Shown: piece by piece, positions 6,782-11,334 of the stretch | How the letters are laid out: each line of letters starts with the position of its first letter | How positions within the stretch are numbered: the first letter of the stretch is position 1 | Assembly (NCBI GenBank): GCA_009911175.1 | Contig: QXWX01000153.1 | Coordinates: forward strand, 1 to 11,334 | Reading direction: 5' to 3' | Origin: Lachnospiraceae bacterium | Lineage (GTDB): Bacteria; Bacillota_A; Clostridia; Lachnospirales; Lachnospiraceae | Length of the DNA: 11,334 nt | Position numbers and translations under genes: made by a program | The notes under the pieces: model-generated | What the model saw: only the letters and a program-made list of their open reading frames with translations | Database searches by the model: none | Told to the model about the DNA's origin: nothing

Positions 6782-8101
6782 ATGGGTGATTGGGCGGCAG
6801 GGCAGATCCTTCCGGATATCCCGCGGTTTTATACGGCTCTGGCAGAATGGCTGTCCTGCCTTCTGTGTATGCGGGAGCTGGTCCGGCGCTATTCCGGATG
6901 GAAATTCTGGGGGATCGCGGGAGCTGCATTTTTGGTACAATCCGTGTTTCTGGTCCTGACCGGAGGGCTGGACGGGCCGGTCTGGCTGATGTGCATGGCG
7001 GCGGCTGTATTTCTGATGTTTTGTTTTCTGCGGATCAGCTGCGGGAGCAGCAGTCTGGATGTGGGGTATGTCTGTGTCAAGGCATTTGTCCTTGCGGAGT
7101 TTATGGCTTCCCTGGAATGGCAGCTCCACTGCTTTTTCTTTTATGGAATGGGATATGAAAGCGGCTGGACGGGGCTGCTGCTCCTGCTGGCAGTTTACGG
7201 AGGAACCTGCCTTGTGACGCGTGGGATTTCCAGCCGTTATATCTCCGGGACAGAACGGATGGATACGACCGGGAGAGAGTTGCTGTTTGCCGCTGTCATC
7301 GGTCTTTCCGTATTTTTGATGAGCAATATCGGGTTTGTCTATTCCCAGACTCCGTTCAGCGGGAAATATGCCTCAGATATTTTTAATGTGCGGACTCTGA
7401 TCGACCTGGGAGGTCTGGCGATCCTGGTGGCCTACCACATCCAGCGGCTGCATCTGCGGGCGCAGCATGATCTGGAGAGCATGGAGATGATCCTGCACAA
7501 CCAGTACACCCAGTACCAGCAGTCCCAGGAAACGCTGGATCTGATCAATTACAAATACCATGATCTGAAACACCATATCATCGCCCTTCGGGCAGAGGAA
7601 AATAAGGAAAAGCGGAATGCCTATCTGGATCAGATGGAGGATGAGATCCGGAATTATGAGGCGCAGAATAAAACGGGAAATCAGGTCCTTGACACGCTTC
7701 TGACTGCCAAGAGCCTGTACTGCATGCGGGAAAAGATCGCGCTGACCTATGTGGTGGACGGCGCAAGACTGGATTTCATGGATGTGATGGACATCTGTTC
7801 GATTTTCGGAAATGCCCTGGACAATGCCATTGAATGTGAGAAGAAAATTCCGGAGACGGAAAAACGGATGATTCATGTGTCCATGTTCGTACAGCAGACA
7901 TTTTTGATCATACGGTTTGAAAATTACTGCGAAGGGGAGCTGGACTTCGAGCAGAATCTGCCGGTGACCACGAAGAAACAGGCGGAATTTCATGGATATG
8001 GGCTGAAGAGCCTGAGACATACGGTGCATAAGTATGGCGGTGAAGTGGATATTGATGTGGAGGATCAATGGTTCAGATTGAAGATATTGATTCCGCTGTG
8101 A
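6782..8101 (+). CDS. GHKL sensor histidine kinase (AgrC-like)
   Basis: A 439-residue membrane kinase. The first about 220 residues contain about five to six hydrophobic segments (for example around FWGIAGAAFLVQSVFLVLTG, the stretch near LMCMAAAVFLMFCFL, LLLLLAVYGGTCLV, LLFAAVIGLSVFLMSNIGF and LIDLGGLAILVAYH). A coiled stretch then leads to the H-box YHDLKHHI, with H260 (or H264/H265) as candidate phosphate acceptor. The GHKL ATPase follows, with the N-box FGNALDNAIEC (N344, D347, N348) and the G-box GYGLKSLRHTVHKYGG. ATG 6782 is 2 bases after the regulator's stop, with GAGGTG upstream, so the pair is translationally linked. The GC-rich codon use matches the regulator. A strong terminator follows. 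Confidence 0.94.
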   Translation: MGDWAAGQILPDIPRFYTALAEWLSCLLCMRELVRRYSGWKFWGIAGAAFLVQSVFLVLTGGLDGPVWLMCMAAAVFLMFCFLRISCGSSSLDVGYVCVKAFVLAEFMASLEWQLHCFFFYGMGYESGWTGLLLLLAVYGGTCLVTRGISSRYISGTERMDTTGRELLFAAVIGLSVFLMSNIGFVYSQTPFSGKYASDIFNVRTLIDLGGLAILVAYHIQRLHLRAQHDLESMEMILHNQYTQYQQSQETLDLINYKYHDLKHHIIALRAEENKEKRNAYLDQMEDEIRNYEAQNKTGNQVLDTLLTAKSLYCMREKIALTYVVDGARLDFMDVMDICSIFGNALDNAIECEKKIPETEKRMIHVSMFVQQTFLIIRFENYCEGELDFEQNLPVTTKKQAEFHGYGLKSLRHTVHKYGGEVDIDVEDQWFRLKILIPL

Positions 8102-8146
8102 GCGTTAAGCGGCGAAAGAACAGCCTGTCCGGTTTGATGTTTATTG

Positions 8147-8185
8147 TTCTTGCTTATCATCAAAAAGATAAGCAAGAATTTTTTT
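8147..8185 (+). terminator. Strong intrinsic terminator behind the two-component operon
   Basis: TTCTTGCTTATC (8147-8158) pairs perfectly with GATAAGCAAGAA (8167-8178) across an 8-base loop and is followed by seven T (8179-8185). It ends the 4378-8101 operon. The T-tract is also the left target duplication of the adjacent miniature element. Confidence 0.93.
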
Positions 8186-8380
8186 GTTACTATTCACAGT
8201 CATTTCACTCACATGCGCAAAAACAGCCAGAAAAGCTGTCTGCCGATGCTGCGCATCTTGACTTTTTGCTTATGTGTGTGAAGTGACTGATTCCAGTCAG
8301 ATAAAAATTGTCAGTCAGTTTCTTACAAGATGCGCTTGACGAATCTGACTGACAGTTTTTATCTGACTGTGAATAGTAAC
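8186..8380. mobile_element. Miniature inverted-repeat element (MITE), 195 bases
   Basis: Perfect 17-base terminal inverted repeats: GTTACTATTCACAGTCA at 8186-8202 and its complement at 8364-8380. An 8-base direct repeat ATTTTTTT flanks it (8178-8185 and 8381-8388), as expected for a target duplication. No coding frame of substance lies within, so it would need a transposase elsewhere. The interior is two hairpins. In the left one (8197-8289), CAGTCA, TTCACTCACAT and GCAAAAA pair with TTTTTGC, ATGTGTGTGAA and TGACTG. In the right one (8295-8318 with 8345-8368), 24 bases pair with one G-T wobble. An 8-base duplication occurs in several IS families, so the parent family cannot be named. Confidence 0.85.
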
Positions 8381-8409
8381 ATTTTTTTATATCAAATAGT
8401 AATAAATAC

Positions 8410-8438
8410 TTTACATTTAGAATGGAATAGTTTATAAT
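8410..8438 (+). promoter_or_regulatory. Promoter for the 186-residue protein gene
   Basis: TTTACA at 8410-8415 and TATAAT at 8433-8438 are separated by 17 bases, 22 bases beyond the miniature element's right target duplication. Transcription would start near 8445, about 40 bases before ATG 8486. Confidence 0.7.
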
Positions 8439-8485
8439 ATGGGCGATAAGAAAATTTATCAAAATTTGAAAGGAGATATCTATCA

Positions 8486-9046
8486 ATGGCAAGCGAAAAA
8501 AATGTCAGTAAAATCATGAAAGAATTAGGGTTTGAACCCAAAGAACATTCCTGTATCGTTGTAAAGTATGCACCCGACGATTCTTTATGCAGCAAGTTGT
8601 CCAATTTTTTTACTTTGGAATATTACATCATGCAGCTGTGTGAAAAAGAAATTGTTTTTCTGCCCCTCCAAACGATTGTTGGTGCAGGTATGTTTCCGAA
8701 GAAAGAAATTGCATTGCAGATCCCTTATGATACACTCCGGTCTGTAAAGATTACCGAGGTCGAAAAAACATTGAATTATGAAGTCTCCTTCACAACAGAT
8801 ACGGACACCATACGCCTCTCAGTGCATAAAAAAGAATGGAGTGAATTTCGTGCCTCTGGAACTGCTGCAACAGGAAGCACTTTTCTGAATGTTGGAGTAT
8901 TCGCAGCTACTGAGAGCTGGAAGTCGATCAATTGGCACAGGCAAAACCTGGACAACACGTTTTCTTATTTGCAGAATTTACCACAATCAGCACAGCCGGC
9001 CGAGACAGTCAATAGCAACATGAACGCCGCTGCGGGCTGCTGCTGA
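8486..9046 (+). CDS. Protein of unknown function, possibly PH-like fold
   Basis: A 186-residue protein with its own promoter and terminator. AAAGGAGA about 10 bases before ATG 8486 sets the start. There is no signal peptide or clear membrane segment. The centre (about residues 45-120) alternates short hydrophobic strands with polar turns (EKEIVFLPL, KEIALQIPYDTLRSVKITEV, NYEVSFTTDTDTIRLSV), a pattern compatible with a bacterial PH-like or other small beta-barrel domain. A Gly/Thr-rich linker (SGTAATGSTF) follows. The tail is rich in Gln, Asn and Ala and ends in a Cys-Cys pair, which could carry a lipid or a disulphide. I do not recognise the family; the beta-barrel idea is inference from strand pattern only. 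Confidence 0.75.
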   Translation: MASEKNVSKIMKELGFEPKEHSCIVVKYAPDDSLCSKLSNFFTLEYYIMQLCEKEIVFLPLQTIVGAGMFPKKEIALQIPYDTLRSVKITEVEKTLNYEVSFTTDTDTIRLSVHKKEWSEFRASGTAATGSTFLNVGVFAATESWKSINWHRQNLDNTFSYLQNLPQSAQPAETVNSNMNAAAGCC

Positions 9047-9080
9047 CAGCTTCGCCTGTCCTTGCCGGTGGGGAATCAAA

Positions 9081-9113
9081 AGGGCGGCAGCAAAAATGCC
9101 GCCGCCCTCTTTA
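9081..9113 (+). terminator. GC-rich intrinsic terminator
   Basis: AGGGCGGC (9081-9088) pairs with GCCGCCCT (9101-9108) over a 12-base loop and is followed by CTTTA. The T-tail is short, but the stem is strong and lies 35 bases after the stop at 9046. Confidence 0.65.
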
Positions 9114-9239
9114 AGCACCAGTGTTCATTATGTTATTGCTTTCTCAAAACATAAAAATAGAACGATGTATTTTGATTTAAAGATAAGTTACAAAAAAATC
9201 TGTATTAAGTTTGTTAGAAACTGTAAATGTTATTATGAA

Positions 9240-9311
9240 GAGCCGTGTGCGGGAAAGCCGCACGCACGGCTCTGTGAGGGGCTGGCATCGTGAGGTGCCT
9301 GTCTACTCGAC
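9240..9311 (+). mobile_element. Group II intron 3' end (domains V and VI) without the rest
   Basis: GAGCCGTG (9240-9247) pairs with CACGGCTC (9265-9272), then a two-base CG bulge (9263-9264) and an upper stem TGCGG/CCGCA closed by a GAAA-type loop: the catalytic domain V with its AGC triad. Behind it a second hairpin (GGCA...TGCC) and the ending CTACTCGAC match domain VI, with a candidate branch-point A at 9305, seven bases from the 3' end at 9311. No intron 5' end, domains I-IV or reverse-transcriptase gene are present between 9114 and 9239, so it is a truncated relic that cannot self-splice in cis. It ends 14 bases before the next gene's ATG. Confidence 0.8.
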
Positions 9312-9325
9312 TAGAGGAATTAAGT

Positions 9326-9949
9326 ATGGATAAGGACAAAAGAAAATTAACAGAAAAAGAATTGAAACGTAAAGATTGCTTTGAAAAAATAAGCTCTGAA
9401 ATGCAACAAAAAGGATATAAAATGAAGAATGTGGTTATCAATACACAAAAAGCAAAGTATTTAGCTCTTTTAGTCATGTTTCCGTTTATGGCTTTAACAT
9501 TTTGGCTCTACAATAATGTGAATGGTTTTAGTTTAGATGGTATTTCCTGGGGATATGCTGTGGCGTTGCCTCTGCTTATTCTATGCCTGCTTATCGTGCA
9601 TGAGCTGATACATGGAATTACTTGGGCGATTTTTGCAAAAAATCATTTTCACGCAATTGATTTCGGAATCGTTTGGAGTACTTTATCTCCATATTGCACT
9701 TGCTTCGAACCGTTGAAAAAGTGGCAATATCTGTTAGGAACTGCTATGCCTACATTGGTTTTAGGAGGTGGGGGTGCAGTGGTTGCGGTGATGACAAATC
9801 AGCTACTACTATTTTTTGCGGCAGAATACATGATTTTATCAGGTGGCGGAGATTTTCAACTTATACTGAGAAGTATATTAGCTGATAAGCGAGAAAGTTT
9901 GTATTGCGCCCATCCTTACGAATGTGCTTTTGTAGTTATTGAGAAATAG
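9326..9949 (+). CDS. DUF3267 family membrane metalloprotease-like protein
   Basis: A 207-residue membrane protein. After a Lys-rich cytoplasmic N-terminus come hydrophobic segments (AKYLALLVMFPFMALTFWLY; VALPLLILCLLIV running into HELIHG; then the TLVLGGGGAVVAV and LLLFFAAEYMIL stretches). HELIHG (H92, E93, H96) within the second segment is the zinc motif, and the later SGGGD supplies a likely third ligand, the layout of DUF3267 and related site-2-protease-like proteins. Substrate unknown. ATG 9326 has GAGGA upstream; an upstream ATG at 9290 in frame would start inside the group II intron relic and is unlikely. AT-rich codon use differs from neighbours, fitting an acquired gene. A terminator follows. 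Confidence 0.85.
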   Translation: MDKDKRKLTEKELKRKDCFEKISSEMQQKGYKMKNVVINTQKAKYLALLVMFPFMALTFWLYNNVNGFSLDGISWGYAVALPLLILCLLIVHELIHGITWAIFAKNHFHAIDFGIVWSTLSPYCTCFEPLKKWQYLLGTAMPTLVLGGGGAVVAVMTNQLLLFFAAEYMILSGGGDFQLILRSILADKRESLYCAHPYECAFVVIEK

Positions 9950-9991
9950 GAACGAATACTACAAATTCACACTTGTAGGACAAAAGAAAAT

Positions 9992-10035
9992 CGGGACGCG
10001 GCAGCTATCACATAGCCACCGCGCCCCGGTTTTTT
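9992..10035 (+). terminator. Intrinsic terminator behind the DUF3267 gene
   Basis: CGGG, CGCGG and GCTAT (9992-10008) pair with ATAGC, CCGCG and CCCG (10012-10028) with small internal mismatches and a three-base loop, followed by six T (10030-10035). This is a strong terminator in the plus direction. Confidence 0.85.
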
Positions 10036-10155
10036 ATGGGTGCAGAGATTGGATCGTTACGCAATAGAACGGCATTTTCGGGGGTAAAGGTATAAATCCC
10101 TTACCGTTTCATTTTCCCGCCCGGAAAGCCGCATAAATCAAGGCTTATTTTTCCC

Positions 10156-10345
10156 CTATCGCGTCACATTCGCCCGCATTTTTCTCATGCGCTCGGCGGT
10201 CTGTCTGCGGGTGATACGCTTCCGGCAGTCCGGGCAGTAAACAGCCCGGTTGGAGCTGGACGCAAAGGGCGCATTTGATAGTCACCGCCACGGCGCGGGA
10301 GATCGCAGAGGTTGAGGGTGAGGAAAAATAAATGCTGTCCGGCTA
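10156..10345 (-). pseudogene. Decayed Cys-rich zinc-finger gene (Cys-rich VLP-like)
   Basis: Minus strand, ending at TAG 10158-10156. The last part reads APFASSSNRAVYCPDCRKR and continues through ITRRQTAERMRKMRANVTR. Just upstream the same protein seems to continue in other frames (TIKCALC, and before it NLCDLPRRGGDYQ), so at least two frame changes have broken it. CxxC ... CxxC knuckles followed by a basic tail resemble the Cys-rich VLP proteins carried by Tn1549-like elements. There is no start codon. It points against the mobC/relaxase direction. The boundaries upstream of 10278 are approximate. Confidence 0.45.
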
Positions 10346-10365
10346 AAATTGAACAGGAACTAAGA

Positions 10366-10404
10366 AGCGTTGTAATCTTTTTTGAGATTGCAGCGTTTTC
10401 TTTT
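10366..10404 (+). terminator. Intrinsic terminator upstream of the mobilisation genes
   Basis: AGCGTTGTAATCT (10366-10378) pairs with AGATTGCAGCGTT (10385-10397) through ten Watson-Crick and three G-T pairs, with a six-base loop and a TTCTTTTG tail. It would insulate the mobilisation genes from upstream transcription. Confidence 0.6.
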
Positions 10405-10439
10405 GTAAAAGTCCGTCATTTTAGGCTTTTTCGGTGTTG

Positions 10440-10545
10440 TAGGTAGTAGGAAGAACTTTCGTAGCAAGCATAGGAAAGGAGTACCCTTTCCGTATTTCTG
10501 CCCGCCCTGTCGGTCAGAAATTGCTTGTTGGGAAGTGTCCCAAAC
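10440..10545 (+). other. Candidate origin of transfer (oriT)
   Basis: Nested inverted repeats lie just before mobC. GGAAAGG (10473-10479) pairs with CCTTTCC (10485-10491), TTTCTG (10495-10500) pairs with CAGAAA (10515-10520), and CAAGCA (10465-10470) pairs with TGCTTG (10522-10527) around both. Relaxases of this type nick beside such repeats, and oriT usually adjoins mobC. The nick site itself cannot be placed. Confidence 0.4.
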
Positions 10546-10576
10546 CCTCTATGAGAACGGAAAGGAGCGAAAAACC

Positions 10577-10906
10577 ATGAACGGACGCAAAAGGACGGTA
10601 CAGGTCAAATTCTATGTGACAGAGGAAGAACGCAAACTGATTGAGGAAAAAATGAAGCTCGTCCCCACAAACAACATGGCGGCGTATCTGCGCAAGATCG
10701 CCATTGACGGGTACATTATCCAAGTAGACCACACGGACATAAAGGCAATGACAGCGGAGATACAGAAAATCGGGGTGAATGTCAATCAGATCGCACGCTG
10801 CGTAAACGCGACGGGGAACGCCTACAAAGAGGATATAGAGGAAATCAAGGGGGTGCTTGCTGAAATATGGCGGTTACAAAGATTAAGCCTGTTAAAAGCG
10901 CTTTGA
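10577..10906 (+). CDS. mobC: Plasmid mobilisation relaxosome protein MobC
   Basis: A 109-residue accessory protein of the relaxosome. The N-terminus is a ribbon-helix-helix-like DNA-binding segment (RTVQVKFYVTEEERKLIEEK, then MAAYLRKIAIDG). The C-terminal half is the conserved MobC helix (IQKIGVNVNQIARCVNATGN). It is expected to bind oriT and help the relaxase open the strands. ATG 10577 is preceded by AAAGGAG; an in-frame ATG at 10535 lies in the oriT-like region and lacks a ribosome site. The 3' end overlaps the relaxase start by 40 bases, typical of this gene pair in Tn1549-like elements. Confidence 0.88.
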   Translation: MNGRKRTVQVKFYVTEEERKLIEEKMKLVPTNNMAAYLRKIAIDGYIIQVDHTDIKAMTAEIQKIGVNVNQIARCVNATGNAYKEDIEEIKGVLAEIWRLQRLSLLKAL

Positions 10907-11235
10907 GCAAAGCCCTTGAATATATCGAAAACCCGGACAAGACGGACAATCAAATGCTCATATCCTCTATCGGGTGCAGCTATGAAACGGCAGATATTGA
11001 GTTTGGCTATACCCTCTCGCAAGAGCGGGATAAGGGCAACAACTTAGCCTTTCACTTGATACAGTCCTTTGCGCCGGGGGAAGTGGACTATCAGAAAGCC
11101 CATGAGATCGGGCGGCAGCTTGCCGACGCGGTAACAAAGGGGCAGCATGAATATGTACTCACGACACACATTGACAAGGGGCATATCCATAATCACATTA
11201 TTGTCTGTATAATGGGGTTAAAACCCTCGCCTTAA
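10867..11235 (+). pseudogene. MobA/VirD2-type relaxase gene, cut after the H-x-H-x-H motif
   Basis: The first about 115 residues are a normal relaxase N-terminus: MAVTKIKPVKSALSKALEYI with the candidate catalytic Tyr region, NLAFHLIQSFAPGEVDYQKA, and the metal-binding motif HIDKGHIHNHII. Directly after the following VC (codons ending at 11211) homology stops; the frame runs on for seven codons of foreign sequence to TAA at 11233-11235. Intact relaxases of this family are several hundred residues. The foreign sequence looks like an IS200/IS605-type left end, so the gene is interrupted rather than deleted; the 3' part should lie beyond the window. Mobilisation by this copy is presumably lost. 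AAGGGGGTG at 10847-10855 is the ribosome site. Confidence 0.8.
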
Positions 11236-11256
11236 GGCGAAACCTTTAGGTCAACC

Positions 11257-11310
11257 TCATAACCTCAAGTTTAGAAAAAAGTAAAAATAGAAATACTAAA
11301 CGTGAGGTGA
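11257..11310 (+). promoter_or_regulatory. Hairpin covering the ribosome site of the element's first gene
   Basis: ACCTCAAGTTTAG (from about 11262) pairs with CTAAACGTGAGGT (11297-11309), with one A/G mismatch. The 3' arm contains the GAGGT part of the ribosome site used by ATG 11316. In IS200, a comparable 5' hairpin hides the ribosome site and limits transposase translation, so the same control is likely here. Confidence 0.55.
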
Positions 11311-11315
11311 AGAAT

Positions 11316-11334
11316 ATGGAGAATTATAGAAAAT
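11316..11334 (+). CDS. Start of a gene running off the window, probably transposase tnpA
   Basis: ATG at 11316 follows GAGGTGA at a good distance. Only MENYRK is visible. A short polar start before the first strand, the hairpin over the ribosome site and the preceding palindromes fit an IS200-type Y1 transposase, but six residues prove nothing alone. Confidence 0.4.

Larger units (their letters stand above)
11212..11334 (+). mobile_element. Left end of a probable IS200/IS605-type element, partial
   Basis: From the point where the relaxase breaks off come three small palindromes in a row: GGGTT-AA-AACCC, the perfect TCGCCTTAAGGCGA and ACCT-TT-AGGT. Then a 6+6 base-pair hairpin follows, ACCTCAAGTTTAG against CTAAACGTGAGGT, before an ATG. 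Strings of short subterminal hairpins and no obvious target duplication fit IS200/IS605 elements. The element runs off the window, so its gene content and right end are unseen. A group I or II intron start was considered; there is no GUGYG. Confidence 0.5.

Noticed and set aside
6381..7129. Minus-strand frames over the response regulator and kinase
   Set aside because: They are antisense to two intact, recognisable genes and have Pro/Gln/His-rich translations typical of shadows.
6782..8485. Complete agr quorum-sensing locus
   Set aside because: The kinase and regulator are Agr-like, but no agrB protease or agrD peptide gene can be found on either strand around them.
8068..8492. Frames on either strand over the miniature element
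   Set aside because: They run through the terminator and inverted repeats; their translations are by-products of the palindromes and there is no ribosome site.
9096..9293. Plus-strand 65-residue frame between the terminator and the intron relic
   Set aside because: It begins inside the terminator stem and ends inside domain VI of the intron relic; no ribosome site.
11205..11260. Group II intron 5' end in the relaxase gene, as in Ll.LtrB
   Set aside because: There is no GUGYG start at the break and the insertion point is about 18 bases away from the known Ll.LtrB site; the palindromes fit an IS end better.

Overview
The window looks like a low-to-mid GC Firmicute, most likely a gut Clostridium relative of the Lachnospiraceae type. 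The reasons are strong GGAGG-type ribosome sites, TTGACA/TATAAT promoters with 17-base spacers, an Agr-like LytTR/GHKL two-component pair, an AAA-ATPase-like/PD-(D/E)XK protein of a type common in gut anaerobes, and a Tn1549-like mobilisation module. Species cannot be given from sequence alone.

Layout. Positions 1-655 are a graveyard: a hairpin-rich end resembling an IS200/IS605-type right end, then short broken coding remnants. Positions 656-3751 hold a redox/unknown-function neighbourhood: an intact ferredoxin-fused aldo/keto reductase, a 67-base copy of part of that gene pasted behind it against a MerR-regulator fragment, a broken lipoprotein gene translationally coupled to a small helical protein, and an intact DUF3737 beta-helix protein. 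A 44-base structured repeat occurs twice here. Positions 3752-4377 have no large gene; they contain a possible small minus-strand ORF, a minus-strand terminator-like hairpin and an elaborate promoter.

Positions 4378-8101 are three tightly spaced plus-strand genes: an AAA-ATPase-like/PD-(D/E)XK protein, a LytTR response regulator and a GHKL histidine kinase. They probably form one operon, closed by a strong terminator at 8147-8185. A perfect 9-base direct repeat with a 22-base period lies just upstream of the operon promoter, the geometry used by LytTR regulators, so autoregulation is plausible. No agrB/agrD-like peptide genes are seen.

A 195-base miniature element (8186-8380) has perfect 17-base terminal inverted repeats and an 8-base target duplication, and sits exactly in the T-tract of that terminator. 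It folds as two long hairpins whose inner parts share a 10-base complement. It is followed by an orphan 186-residue protein with its own promoter and terminator.

From about 9240 the sequence is mobile-element material: a stranded group II intron 3' end (domains V-VI), a DUF3267 membrane metalloprotease-like gene with its terminator, a decayed minus-strand Cys-rich gene, a terminator, an oriT-like region, mobC, and a MobA-type relaxase gene cut off directly after its H-x-H-x-H motif by what looks like the left end of an IS200/IS605-type element. That element's first gene starts at 11316 and runs off the window.
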